The notes beneath the pieces are model-generated. The model saw only the letters and a list, made by a program, of their open reading frames with translations. It was not told where the DNA came from and ran no database searches. 64,000 nucleotides of DNA from Pseudomonadota bacterium (GTDB lineage: Bacteria; Chloroflexota; UBA6077; JAJPHF01), in contig JAJPHF010000173.1 of assembly GCA_021325365.1 (NCBI GenBank), forward strand, positions 1-64,000, in the 5' to 3' direction. Below, in pieces: positions 15,858 through 24,716 of this stretch. The position numbers were made by a program, and so were the translations under genes. The first letter of the stretch is position 1. Each line of letters starts with the position of its first letter.

Positions 15858-17294
15858 TCAGGCGACCACCGTTTCCAGCACGGTGGTCGCCTCGCCGCCG
15901 AATATGTCCACGACCTTCACGGCGATCCGATACGCCCCACCGCGCGCGTAGGTGTACGCGGGTGCCTCTAGCTCAAGCGCGTCGGCCGCCCGCCCGCGAA
16001 AGCTACGCCACGCGTCACGAAACACTTCGCCGTCGTGCTCGTAATCGACGGCCCAATAGTCGACGTAGGCCGTCCCCTCCGTGCCCCGGGCCCGGCGCTC
16101 ACCAGATCCATGGGCCGGCCGATAGCCGCGGAGGCGCACACTCACCCTCCGCTGCATCGTCTTTACCGTGATCTCCGGGCATGCCGCCACCTTGCGATGG
16201 GCGCCGGCCGCCAACCGCCAGTCCGCGCCCCGGCAATCGGTGCAACCCTGGACCAGGAAGGGCGCCACGCCAGGCGTCCCCACTAGACGCTTGCGCGCCG
16301 TGTGAACCGCCCGCCCCTCGCAGTCACAGCCGATCCAGCGCCGCCCTAGCTGCTCGGCAACGACCAGCGTAGTACCCGAGCCACAGAAGAAATCTGCGAC
16401 GAGGTCGCCCGGCCGAGACGACGCGCGCACGATCCGTCGCAGCAAGCTCTCGTTCTTCTGCGTGGGGAAGCCCGTCTTCTCGGTAGAGAAGCTCTTGATC
16501 TGGATCGAGTCGAGGCTGTCTGCTCCCGCAAGCGCTTGTTCCGCCGGCGTCGCGTTCCAGACGTCCTCGATCGGATACCCCCGGCCACCACGGCGGCCAC
16601 TGCCCCGCCGCCGGTAACCTACGGGGTAGGCAAGATACTCCTTGTTGAACACCGCCGGCCGGCCCTTAGTGTAGTACAGAATCGTGTCATGGTTGCGGAC
16701 CCAGTTGGCAGCCGCGCTCTTGTAGCCGGAAACCCAGCCAATTCGCCACACGATCTCGCGTTGGAAGCCGGCCGGACCGAAGATCTCGTCCAGCAGCAGC
16801 CGCACGTACGGGCTCACGGTAGGATCGACGTGTACGTAAATGGCGCCACCCTCCGCCAGCAACGCATGAGCGAGGTGCAATCGCTCGTACAGCATCTGCA
16901 GGTAACTGCCCCGACCGGGGCCCCAGCTGTCCCGGTACGCGGGTACCGGTAGCACTCGCGGTGGTCGGCGGCCGCCCGCGTCCGCGACGGCGATCCGCTG
17001 CATATAGGCCGCGCCGGTATCGAACGGCGGATCGACGTAGACGAGCTGGATCTCGCCTGCGTAAACGGGGAGGAGTGCGGCCATCGCTCGCAGGTTGTCG
17101 CCGTGGATCAGCCGGTTCCGCCAGCCTTCAGTCCCTTGCCCCGGCCGCCCCGCGGCACGCTCGGCACCCACGACCTCGATGGTCGCCAACGAGGCGTCCC
17201 GCGGCACGACCGGGCCCGCCTTCCCGGGCCAGATTAGCTCCGGCGCCTGCCGATCGCTTCCCACCGGCAAGCGCACCCGCCCGGCTGACATCAT
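15858..17294 (-). CDS. Site-specific DNA methyltransferase, beta class
   Basis: 478 residues. An N6-adenine/N4-cytosine amino-methyltransferase: catalytic motif IV DPPF at residues 88-91 (IQLVYVDPPFDTGAAY) precedes SAM motif I FCGSGTT at 303-309 (DLVADFFCGSGTTLVVAEQL), the beta-class order seen in type III Mod proteins. The central region (about 165-290, with IVWRIGWVSGYKSAAANW) should contain the target-recognition part. The C-terminal 100 residues resemble a small beta domain. No restriction endonuclease, helicase or specificity gene is nearby, so it is an orphan methylase in this window. The final domain ends VKVVDIFGGEATTVLETVVA. Confidence 0.9.
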   Translation of the reverse strand: MMSAGRVRLPVGSDRQAPELIWPGKAGPVVPRDASLATIEVVGAERAAGRPGQGTEGWRNRLIHGDNLRAMAALLPVYAGEIQLVYVDPPFDTGAAYMQRIAVADAGGRRPPRVLPVPAYRDSWGPGRGSYLQMLYERLHLAHALLAEGGAIYVHVDPTVSPYVRLLLDEIFGPAGFQREIVWRIGWVSGYKSAAANWVRNHDTILYYTKGRPAVFNKEYLAYPVGYRRRGSGRRGGRGYPIEDVWNATPAEQALAGADSLDSIQIKSFSTEKTGFPTQKNESLLRRIVRASSRPGDLVADFFCGSGTTLVVAEQLGRRWIGCDCEGRAVHTARKRLVGTPGVAPFLVQGCTDCRGADWRLAAGAHRKVAACPEITVKTMQRRVSVRLRGYRPAHGSGERRARGTEGTAYVDYWAVDYEHDGEVFRDAWRSFRGRAADALELEAPAYTYARGGAYRIAVKVVDIFGGEATTVLETVVA

Positions 17295-17539
17295 CGCGGC
17301 GCCCTCGTGAGGGGAGTGCGACAGCCCTGCCCGACACCAATCCAGTACTCTGAACGGAATCTAGACAAGCCGTCCATCGTGGATTCTAGGAGAACGGCCT
17401 TCGCCCGGACAACCGCCGCCCGCCCGGTCCGGATGGCCACGGCGAGTTGTCGGGCGCCGCGCGGCGCTCGTACACTCCCGGAGAGATCACACTATCCAAA
17501 CCGCCGCCCGGGACGGCCGGCACCTAGGGGCAGCGTCGA

Positions 17540-18583
17540 ATGCCAGTCGGTCCCACGAACGGCGAGTCCATCCCATTGGCCACCGGCTCCGCCCTAACCG
17601 ATCAGGTGCGAGCCTCGTGTGCCGCCGTAGCGCGCCGTGCCCACTTCGTCCACCTGAACACCGACGCGCTGCCCGGCTACGCCCGGCGGCTCGACATCGA
17701 CGCGCTTGCCGCGCCTACGATCGATCCCGCCTATCACGTCCTTGCCGATCCGGCCACCACCGTCAGCTACTTCCTCACGCTCGACACCATCAACTTTGGC
17801 TCCGGATATTTCCCGGCCATGCGCAAGCGGCCAGGGCTGAGCGGCTACTTCACCGTTGCGGTCTCGCTGAAGGAGGCGTTCGCGCGTGACGGCGCCTGGA
17901 GCGCCGAGCGCCTTGTCAGTCTAACGGCTGCCGACTGCGCCACGGTCTTCGGTCAGGCCCCCGACTTCCCGTTGATGGCGCTCTTCGCCCGCGCGCTGAA
18001 CGACCTTGGCCGCTTGCTACAATCGTCGTACGCAAGCGACCCGTTTCAGCTGCTACGCGCTGCCGGCGGCTCCGCCGAGCGCTTCGCCGCCCTGTTGACC
18101 GCAATGCCCTACTACCGCGACGTGGCGACCTATGCTGGCGAGTCCGTGGCGTTTTACAAGCGCGCGCAGCTTGCCGCGGCAGACCTCGCGCTGGCGCTCG
18201 CATCGCCCGAGGTGTGCGCCCGCGCTGCCGGCGCCGATCCCCTCGCCGCGCTCGACGGTTCCCCGCTCTTCCACGACCTGGACCGCCTCACGATCTTTGC
18301 CGACAACCTCGTGCCCCACGTGCTGCGCGTCGACAGCCTGCTGCGCTACGACGCGGGACTCCTGGCCCGCATCAACGCCCAGGCGCCGATCCCCGCCGGT
18401 TCGCCTGAGGAGGTCGAGATTCGCGCCTGCGCCGTTCACGCGGTCGAGCTGCTCAAGGCCGAGTTAGCTCGTGCGGGCCAGGAAGTCACTAGCAGCCAGC
18501 TTGACTATTACCTCTGGACCCGGGGCGGCGGCGCTATCTACAAAGCGCAGCCCCGGCACCGCAGCCCCAGCGTGTACTATTGA
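17540..18583 (+). CDS. Queuosine 5'-phosphate N-glycosylase (DUF2419, queuosine salvage)
   Basis: 347 residues; ATG preceded by AGGGGCAGC. Diagnostic DUF2419/QNG1 segments: YFLTLDTINFGSGYFPAMRK, KRPGLSGYFTV, SVAFYKRAQLAAADLALAL, LTIFADNLVPHVLRVDSLL, VEIRACAVHAVELLKAELA and the final QLDYYLWTRGGG. The family releases queuine from queuosine 5'-phosphate for re-use in tRNA modification; the acidic residues in the FADN and related motifs bind the ribose. No Q-biosynthesis or tgt gene is in the window. It stands alone, 245 bp downstream of the divergent methyltransferase. Confidence 0.9.
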   Translation: MPVGPTNGESIPLATGSALTDQVRASCAAVARRAHFVHLNTDALPGYARRLDIDALAAPTIDPAYHVLADPATTVSYFLTLDTINFGSGYFPAMRKRPGLSGYFTVAVSLKEAFARDGAWSAERLVSLTAADCATVFGQAPDFPLMALFARALNDLGRLLQSSYASDPFQLLRAAGGSAERFAALLTAMPYYRDVATYAGESVAFYKRAQLAAADLALALASPEVCARAAGADPLAALDGSPLFHDLDRLTIFADNLVPHVLRVDSLLRYDAGLLARINAQAPIPAGSPEEVEIRACAVHAVELLKAELARAGQEVTSSQLDYYLWTRGGGAIYKAQPRHRSPSVYY

Positions 18584-18695
18584 GTAAGTAGGCGAGCCGC
18601 GGTCCGCCATCACCGCGCCGCAACCCGCACGCGGCAGCCTCCACAAAACCCGCGCTCCTGATGGCTGACCGCCGACAGCCACTGCCGGAGGCGAC

Positions 18696-19451
18696 ATGGC
18701 CGAGATTCTGTTCGTTCACGGCGCGGGCGACAGCGCCGCCGTCTGGGAGCACCAGCTTGCCAGTCTCGGCAGAGAGCACCGCGTCGTGGCAATCGATCTG
18801 CCCGGCCACGGCGCGCGGCTGGGCGAGCAGGCACACGCCGATCACGCCGCCAACGCGGCCGAGGTCGCGCTGGCGCTCGACGCCGCCGGCCTGCGTCATC
18901 CAATCCTCGTCGGCCACTCGATGGGCGGCGCGGTGGTGCTCACCTACCTCCTGGGCAGCGACACGGGCGGCACAGGCAGCATTCCCCAGGGCACCGTGCG
19001 CGGCCTGGTGCTCGTGGCCAGCGGCGCGCGGCTGCGAATGCATCCCGCCTTCATGCAGGCCGCGCGCGAGCGCGCCGAAGCGACGCCGTCCGCGCCTCTT
19101 GCCGAGCCGCTGGTGCCCCCGGAACGCTGCCTCGGCCCGAACCCCTCTCCCGAGGTCGTGGCCTGGCTGGCCGCCCATTCTGGCCGGGCCACGGCCCAGG
19201 CCGCCTACGCCGACTTTCAGGCGAACGATGCCTTCGACGTGATGGCCCGCCTCGGCGAGATCCTGGTGCCCACGTTGATCGTCGGCGGTGCCGATGACAC
19301 GATGGCGCCGCCGAAGTTCCAGCAGTACCTGGCCGACAACATCCCGAACGCGCGCCTCATGCTGCTGCCCGGCGCCGGGCACTACCCGATGGCCGAGCAG
19401 CCGGCCGCCTTCGACCGCGCTCTAACCGAATTTGCCCTAGCGCTCCCATAG
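18696..19451 (+). CDS. Alpha/beta hydrolase
   Basis: 251 residues; GGAGG 7 nt before the ATG. Alpha/beta-hydrolase core: oxyanion-hole HGAGDSAAVWEHQL, nucleophile elbow GHSMGG (Ser75), acid-loop VGGADDTMAPPKF, and the catalytic histidine in LPGAGHYPMAEQPAAF. No signal peptide. Cytosolic esterase, lactonase or C-C hydrolase; substrate unknown. About 110 bp after the queuosine gene and possibly co-transcribed with it. Confidence 0.9.
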   Translation: MAEILFVHGAGDSAAVWEHQLASLGREHRVVAIDLPGHGARLGEQAHADHAANAAEVALALDAAGLRHPILVGHSMGGAVVLTYLLGSDTGGTGSIPQGTVRGLVLVASGARLRMHPAFMQAARERAEATPSAPLAEPLVPPERCLGPNPSPEVVAWLAAHSGRATAQAAYADFQANDAFDVMARLGEILVPTLIVGGADDTMAPPKFQQYLADNIPNARLMLLPGAGHYPMAEQPAAFDRALTEFALALP

Positions 19452-19530
19452 CGCCCGGCACAGCCCTTGCGTCCACCTGGCTCTGACGATCTGACCGACT
19501 GGGCTCTGCGAGCCATGACGGGAGGGCCAC

Positions 19531-19932
19531 ATGACACTGCATCGGACGATGGAACCGCTGTGCATCAGCCAACGGGTAGAGAGCTGCGATGGGCAGTATC
19601 TCGGGAGGGTCAGCGAGGTCTGGCCCGATGCCGGGGTCGGCGAGGCCTGGGGAGCGATTGGCGCGCAGCCGATCGCGGGCGCGGATAGTGCCGACCCAAC
19701 GCAGTTCGCCTTTTCTGAGGCGATGCCCGGCGAAGGCGAGAGCTACTTCCGGCTCGAAACCGCCGGCCACGACCTCTTCGTGCCCATGAGCTACGTGGAC
19801 GCCGTCCGCGACCAGAAGGTCGTACTGTCGCTTGCTGCCGCAGATGTGCCGGCCATGCAGTGGGACATCAGGCCGGATTTCCTGGCGAATCACCACGTGC
19901 CCGACAGCGGCGCTCCGTCCCACCGGGCCTGA
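19531..19932 (+). CDS. PRC-barrel/DUF2171-like protein
   Basis: 133 residues, GGGAGGG before the ATG. It has a beta-barrel pattern: VESCDGQYLGRVSEVWPD (the G-x-x-(V/L)-G-x-V motif of PRC-barrel and DUF2171 proteins), then YFRLETAGHDLFVPMSYVDA and DQKVVLSLAAADVPAMQW. This matches proteins that carry DUF2171 near stress or dodecin-type genes. Function unknown. It precedes the dodecin gene by 118 bp. Confidence 0.65.
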   Translation: MTLHRTMEPLCISQRVESCDGQYLGRVSEVWPDAGVGEAWGAIGAQPIAGADSADPTQFAFSEAMPGEGESYFRLETAGHDLFVPMSYVDAVRDQKVVLSLAAADVPAMQWDIRPDFLANHHVPDSGAPSHRA

Positions 19933-20050
19933 CGCCCGCGGCCGCGCCGCTGTGTGGCAGGGATGCCCGGCGCGCGGCACTTCGGGCGCCAGACCAAACG
20001 AGTCACGAGCCGCGAGGCTTGGCGCCGGTCCCGTCAGGAGGAGACGCGGC

Positions 20051-20392
20051 ATGGCCATGTTGAAAGTGATCGAGGTCGTGGGCCTCTCGGCAGACGGCTG
20101 GGAGGCCGCGGCGCGCGCGGTCGTCACCCAAGCAAGTCGCTCGGTGCAGCACATCGAGAGCCTGGAGGTGACGCGCTGCACCGCCGTCGTCCGCCAGGAC
20201 GCTATCCTCGAATACCGACTCCACGCGAAGCTCACGTTCCGCGTCGAGGACGATGTCGAGTCCGACCTGGCCGTGGAAGCGGTCCAGACCATCCTCGCCG
20301 CGCCCGCCGCCGAGAACGAGGAGTTGCCCTCGCTGCTCGAACGACAGATCGACCAAGCCCTCGAAGAGACCGAATCCGACGCGCGGCCGTAG
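20051..20392 (+). CDS. Dodecin-family flavin-binding protein
   Basis: 113 residues from ATG 20051, with AGGAGGAG at 20036-20043. Residues 1-68 are dodecin: MLKVIEVVGLSADGWEAAAR, VTQASRSVQHIESLEVTRCT, then EYRLHAKLTFRVED. Dodecins form dodecameric spheres that store flavin or CoA. The family normally ends near residue 70; about 45 further residues (LAVEAVQTILAAPAAENEEL, LLERQIDQALEE) form a helical, acidic extension without a known fold. The frame is open further upstream, but the ribosome binding site fixes this start. Confidence 0.88.
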   Translation: MAMLKVIEVVGLSADGWEAAARAVVTQASRSVQHIESLEVTRCTAVVRQDAILEYRLHAKLTFRVEDDVESDLAVEAVQTILAAPAAENEELPSLLERQIDQALEETESDARP

Positions 20393-20457
20393 CGTGGGGT
20401 GTCCGGTCGGGCCATCGCCCCAGGGGAGGCAGGGCGCATACCATACGGGAGGCGGGC

Positions 20458-21150
20458 TTGAACGACACTCGCCCCGAGGCACCTCGCCCACCGCTTGAGG
20501 TGATCGACGATGGCGGTCGCCCGGCGCTCGCGATCGACGGCACGGTGCAGTCCGTGGCGGTCGGCAGCGGCGCAGCCCCCAGCGGCTACTGGCCCGCGAT
20601 GCTGCCGGACCGGGCGCCGCGGGAGGCGCTGCTGCTCGGGCTGGGCGGCGGTACCATCGCCCACCTGCTCGTGGGCACCCACGGCGCCCTGCCCATCGTC
20701 GGCGTGGACGACGACCCCGCCGTCGTCGCCCTGGGGCGAGCGCGGTTCGGCCTCGACCTGCCGAACTTGGAGATCGTCGTCGCCGACGCCTTCGCTTACG
20801 CCGCCGCCTGCCCGCGCCGCTTCGACTTCGTCTGCGTCGATCTCTTCCGCGACGGCCGGATCCCCGCACGCGTCTGCGCCTCCGCGTTCCTAACCAGCGT
20901 GCGACGCCTCCTGCGCCCCGGCGGGCTTGCTACGTTCAACCTGGCACGCGACCGCCGCGCGGGCGACCGGCTGCGCCAGCTTGAACGCCACTTCCTCGTC
21001 GTGCGCCGCATCCTCGTAGGCTTCAACCTCGTGGTGCACTGTGCCCTCACGCCGGCGACACCGGCGTCCGAGACTAGCAGCGAGGGGCACGCAGGCGCGG
21101 CACGCCCGCGCCGCGCGCGGCCAGCGCGCGGCCGGCGGCGCGGGCCCTGA
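20458..21150 (+). CDS. Class I SAM methyltransferase-fold (spermidine-synthase-like) protein
   Basis: 230 residues from a TTG at 20458, 5 nt after GGGAGG (20447-20452). Rossmann motif I LLLGLGGGTIAHLL, acidic motif II VGVDDDPAVVALGRARFGL and the DAFAYAAACPRRFDFVCVDLF motif resemble spermidine-synthase-like methyltransferases. The N-terminal beta-sheet domain of true spermidine synthases is short. The C-terminus is an Arg/Ala-rich tail. Substrate not known. Confidence 0.8.
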   Translation: MNDTRPEAPRPPLEVIDDGGRPALAIDGTVQSVAVGSGAAPSGYWPAMLPDRAPREALLLGLGGGTIAHLLVGTHGALPIVGVDDDPAVVALGRARFGLDLPNLEIVVADAFAYAAACPRRFDFVCVDLFRDGRIPARVCASAFLTSVRRLLRPGGLATFNLARDRRAGDRLRQLERHFLVVRRILVGFNLVVHCALTPATPASETSSEGHAGAARPRRARPARGRRRGP

Positions 21151-21202
21151 TCCTTGGACCGAGCTGCCCGCGGGCAGCCACCGACCGCCGCTCCCAGCGT
21201 CG

Positions 21203-21505
21203 CTACTCCGCGCGCCCGGCGCCGTAGTTTGGCCCGGGCGGTGTGAAGCGGGGGCTGTGTGTGTCGAGCACCTCGTCCATACCGTGCTCCGCCTCCGCGA
21301 GCGCGTACCCCTGCGCCAGCGCGCGCTGCTCCAGCGCGCGGGCCAGGCGCAGAACCTCGTCTACCTCGGCATCGGTCGCCCCGGCGCGCTCCAGATACTG
21401 CAGCACGTACAGCCGCGAGTGGACGCGCGGGTCGTAGGCAAACGCGGGCAGCGTCGCGGGGCGGATCCACCAGTCGCCGGGCGGTAGTTGCTCCGTATCG
21501 ATCAT
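21203..21505 (-). CDS. Hypothetical protein
   Basis: 100 residues from ATG 21505, CGGGAGGGG upstream. It contains DWWIRPATLPAFAYDPRVHS, RLYVLQYLERAGATDAEVDE and LRLARALEQRALAQGYALAE. It is soluble and helical, ending in a Pro-rich segment. No domain was recognised. It diverges from the LLM oxidoreductase gene over about 180 bp. Confidence 0.75.
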   Translation of the reverse strand: MIDTEQLPPGDWWIRPATLPAFAYDPRVHSRLYVLQYLERAGATDAEVDEVLRLARALEQRALAQGYALAEAEHGMDEVLDTHSPRFTPPGPNYGAGRAE

Positions 21506-21685
21506 AGCCCCTCCCGTGGCGCCGGACGCCCGCCCCGGTGTCCTTGACGCGGCGGGCGCGCGGTGCCACACTTCCTGAGTAGTCGCGCATTGCAACAGTA
21601 TCGCATGCCCACTGCGCAGACACCGCCCCGGCCGCTGCGTCATCGCTAAGCCAGCGGCGCCCCGGGGAGAGTTGAGAAGGATACC

Positions 21686-22705
21686 GTGGCGAACGTCACC
21701 TTCGGGCTCGGCCTGTTTCCCACCGAGTCCCCGCGCCGCATGGTCGAGCTGACCAAGCTCGCCGAAGACCTCGGCTTCGCCTGCGCCTACATCGGCGACT
21801 CGCAGATGATTTGGCGCGAAGCCTACGTGATCCTCGGCGCCGCCGCGATGGCCACCTCGCGCATCACCCTCGCCACCGGAGTCACCAATCCCGTCACGCG
21901 CGATCCCACGGTCGTCGCCGCCGGCATGGCTACGCTCCACGAGCTGATGGGCGGCCGCACCCTGCTGGGCATCGGCACGGGCGATAGCTCCGTCGAGACG
22001 CTAGGCAAGAAGCCCGCCCGGCTGGCCGCGCTGGAGCAGGCGGTCCAGACTATCCGCGGCCTCGTCGCCGGCAAGACCCTCCCTCACCACGAGTCCGGCG
22101 CCGACGTGCGCCTGACCTACGCCCAGGTCGGCACGCACGTGCCGATCTACGTCGCCGTCAGCAGCCCACGTATTCACCGTCTGGCCGGCAAGATCGCCGA
22201 CGGCGCCATCGTGCTCGTCGGCGTGGACCCGCACTTCCTCGCGGCGTCGCGGCGCGAGCTAGAAGCCGGCGCCGCCGCAGTTGGACGCGACTTGTGGGCG
22301 GAGGGCTTCCGCGTCGTCTGCTGGACGCCGTGCTCGATCCTTGCGGACGGCGCGGCAGCGCGCGACGCTGTGAAAGCCCACGTCTCGCGCGTGCTCAAGC
22401 GCGACCTCCCCTTCGAGCTGAGCCCCGACGACATGGCGCTCGTCCGGGAGATCCGCGAGCAGTATCAGTATTACGAGCACATGGTCGCCGGCACCTCGCA
22501 CGGCGAGATCGTGCCCGACGCCCTGGTCGAGAAGTTCGCCATCGCCGGCACGCCCGCCGAGGCCCGCGCCCAGATCGAGCGGCTAGCCGCGACGAGCCTG
22601 GTGGACGAGATCGCGCTGATCCCCCACGCCCACGACCCCGCCGCCCGCGAGAGCATCGTCCGCCACCTCGGCGACATCCTGGGCCAGGTGGGCGCCGCGC
22701 GCTGA
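21686..22705 (+). CDS. LLM-class flavin (F420)-dependent oxidoreductase
   Basis: 339 residues, GTG start after GAGAAGGA. TIM-barrel bacterial-luciferase-like architecture: VTFGLGLFPTESPRRMVELT, SRITLATGVTNPVTRDPTVV, the cofactor loop GRTLLGIGTGDSS and PIYVAVSSPRIHRLAGKIAD, close to methylene-H4MPT reductase-type and other F420-dependent LLM enzymes. The cofactor (F420 or FMN) cannot be proven by eye. It is followed 118 bp later by a CoA-transferase gene, a pairing common in catabolic clusters. Confidence 0.9.
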   Translation: MANVTFGLGLFPTESPRRMVELTKLAEDLGFACAYIGDSQMIWREAYVILGAAAMATSRITLATGVTNPVTRDPTVVAAGMATLHELMGGRTLLGIGTGDSSVETLGKKPARLAALEQAVQTIRGLVAGKTLPHHESGADVRLTYAQVGTHVPIYVAVSSPRIHRLAGKIADGAIVLVGVDPHFLAASRRELEAGAAAVGRDLWAEGFRVVCWTPCSILADGAAARDAVKAHVSRVLKRDLPFELSPDDMALVREIREQYQYYEHMVAGTSHGEIVPDALVEKFAIAGTPAEARAQIERLAATSLVDEIALIPHAHDPAARESIVRHLGDILGQVGAAR

Positions 22706-22822
22706 GCGCCCGCCCGGCCCACAGGCTGGTGCGCCGGCCGCCCGCCCGTTATCATCCAGCGATAGGCCGCGGCCGCCGCGAGGCGGAAACGGTATCGACC
22801 CACGTGCCAGCAGGGAGGACTC

Positions 22823-24001
22823 ATGGCAGGGGCGCTCGACGGAATCGTGGTGCTCGAGGTCGCCAACTTCATCGCCGGACCGCTCGCCGGCTCCTTGCTG
22901 GCCGACCTGGGCGCCGAGGTCATCAAGGTCGAGAACCCGACGGGCGGCGACCCGTTCCGCGCCTGGGACCTCGGCGGCGACCAGCCCACCTTCTGGGCCT
23001 ACAATCGCGGCAAGAAGAGCGTCGCCCTCAATCTGCAGGCGCCCGAGGGCGCGGAGGCCTTCCGCAAGCTCGCCACCGCCGCCGACGTGGTGCTGGAGAA
23101 CCTGCGCCCCGGCGCGATGGACCGCCTGGGCCTCGGCTACGAGCAGCTGCGGCTGCTCAACCCGCGCCTGGTCTACTGTGCCATCACCGGTTTCGGCCCA
23201 ACCGGCCCGTACGCGCAGCGGCCCGCCTACGACGGCGTCGGCCAGGCAATGGGCGGCATGATGAGCCTGCTCACCGAGGCCGACGCGCCGCGGCCCATCG
23301 GCCCGGCCTTCGCCGACAACCTGAGCGGCATGTTTGGCGCCTACGGCATCCTGGGCGCTCTGGTCGCGCGCGCCCGCACCGGCCAGGGCCAGCTGGTGGG
23401 CACCTCACTGGTCGGCGCCATCGTCGCCTTCAACGTGAACGCCGCGACTACTGCCCTCGCCGGCGAGCCCGAGGAGGGGCCAACCGGCCGTCCCCGCGCC
23501 TCCCAGACCTATGCCTGGACCGCCGGCGACGGGCTGCCCTTCGTCGTCCACCTGTCGTCCCCGCCGAAGTTCTGGCAGGGGCTGACGCGGGCGGCAGGCC
23601 GGCCGGAGCTGCAAGAGGACCCGCGCTTTCGCACGCGCGGCGACCGCCGCAAGCACTACGAGGAGCTACGCGCCGAGCTGGCCGCGGTGTTCGCCACCCA
23701 GCCGCGCGCGTACTGGCTGGAGCGGCTGGAGGCGGAGGAGGTCCCGCACTCGCCGATGTACAACTACCGCGAGGTCTTCCAGGACCCCCACATCCAGCAC
23801 ATGGGCCTGGAGATCGCCATCCCGCGCCCAGGCCGGCCGACGGTACGCACGGTGCGCTCGCCGGTCACCTACTCGGACACGCAGACAACCTTGCCGCTAC
23901 CACCCCCCGAGCTGGGCGAGCACACCGACGCTATCCTGGCCCGCGTGGGTTATGATGCGGCGGCCATCGCGGCGCTGCACGAGGCAGGCATCGCCAAGTA
24001 A
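22823..24001 (+). CDS. CaiB/BaiF family III CoA-transferase
   Basis: 392 residues; GGGAGGAC before the ATG. Family III motifs: ALDGIVVLEVANFIAGPLAG, LLADLGAEVIKVENPTGGDP, WAYNRGKKSVALNLQAPEGA and FGPTGPYAQRPAYDGVGQAM; the catalytic Asp165 lies in PAFADNLSGMFGAYGILGAL. Transfers CoA between carboxylic acids (formyl-, carnitine- or bile-acid type). The acid substrate is unknown. The C-terminal small domain ends with LGEHTDAILARVGYDAAAIA. It is followed by a hexapeptide-repeat protein, a partner often seen beside CaiB-like genes. Confidence 0.95.
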   Translation: MAGALDGIVVLEVANFIAGPLAGSLLADLGAEVIKVENPTGGDPFRAWDLGGDQPTFWAYNRGKKSVALNLQAPEGAEAFRKLATAADVVLENLRPGAMDRLGLGYEQLRLLNPRLVYCAITGFGPTGPYAQRPAYDGVGQAMGGMMSLLTEADAPRPIGPAFADNLSGMFGAYGILGALVARARTGQGQLVGTSLVGAIVAFNVNAATTALAGEPEEGPTGRPRASQTYAWTAGDGLPFVVHLSSPPKFWQGLTRAAGRPELQEDPRFRTRGDRRKHYEELRAELAAVFATQPRAYWLERLEAEEVPHSPMYNYREVFQDPHIQHMGLEIAIPRPGRPTVRTVRSPVTYSDTQTTLPLPPPELGEHTDAILARVGYDAAAIAALHEAGIAK

Positions 24002-24027
24002 GCACGCGCACCGCTGAGGATCCAGCT

Positions 24028-24573
24028 ATGGCGCTATATGAGTTCGACGGCCGACGGCCCACAATCGGGCGCACGTCGTTCGTGCATCCGGCCGCGACGG
24101 TGATCGGAGCCGTCACGATCGGCGAGCGTTGCTACGTCGGCGCGGGCGCGGTGCTGCGCGCCGACTGGGAGGAGATCCGCGTCGGCGACGGCTCAAACGT
24201 CCAGGACAACGCGGTGATCCATATCCGCGGCGCGATGCTCGGCCACCCGAGCATCCCCACCCTCCTGGGGCCGGATAGCCACGTCGGCCACGGCGCCGTG
24301 ATCCATGCCGCAACGCTCGGTCGCCACGTCCTGGTCGGCATCGGCGCGATCATCCAGGACCGCTGCGTCCTGGGCGACGACGCGATCGTCGGCGCGGGGG
24401 CGGTGCTGCTGGAGGGCATGGAGGTGCCGGCGCGCAAGGTCCTCGTCGGCGTGCCCGCCCGCATCGTCGGCGAGGTCAGCGACGAGCAGCGCGACTACTG
24501 GCTGGAAGCCACCCGCATGTACCAGCGCCTCGCCGCCGACAGCCTCGCCAGCCTCCGCCGCATCGACGCCTAG
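24028..24573 (+). CDS. Gamma-carbonic-anhydrase-like hexapeptide-repeat protein
   Basis: 181 residues. Left-handed beta-helix hexapeptide repeats fill residues 15-150: IGRTSFVHPAATVIGAVTIG, CYVGAGAVLRADWEEIRVGD, and VGIGAIIQDRCVLGDDAIVG. Three candidate zinc histidines lie in DNAVIHIR and SHVGHGAVIH, the pattern of YrdA/PaaY-type gamma-class carbonic anhydrases. A C-terminal helix ends the protein. It could be a thioesterase or anhydrase accessory rather than an active anhydrase. Likely co-transcribed with the CoA-transferase (26 nt gap). Confidence 0.9.
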   Translation: MALYEFDGRRPTIGRTSFVHPAATVIGAVTIGERCYVGAGAVLRADWEEIRVGDGSNVQDNAVIHIRGAMLGHPSIPTLLGPDSHVGHGAVIHAATLGRHVLVGIGAIIQDRCVLGDDAIVGAGAVLLEGMEVPARKVLVGVPARIVGEVSDEQRDYWLEATRMYQRLAADSLASLRRIDA

Positions 24574-24716
24574 CCCCGCCGTCCGCCACCCCCGACTAGC
24601 CAGCATGTCGTAGGAGTGGCTCTCGTGGCCGCCCGCGGCCCGCAGGCCGCAGCCCCGACGCCGGCTGGCAACACACCGAGCTGCAAACCCAGTACGCCGC
24701 CGTCCGCCACCCTCAA
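24574..24716. repeat. Intergenic copy of a dispersed GTAGG/GCCGCAGCCCC repeat
   Basis: Between convergent genes. ATGTCGTAGG (24605-24614), a GTGGCTCTCGTGGCC core and CGCAGGCCGCAGCCCC (24641-24656) resemble the repeats at 58782-58819 and 58909-58924. It probably serves as 3' hairpin DNA or is a small non-autonomous repeat. Confidence 0.4.

Noticed and set aside
22294..23955. 553-codon plus-strand frame over the LLM and CoA-transferase genes
   Set aside because: Arg/Pro/Gly-rich shadow; both underlying genes in the other frame have conserved motifs.
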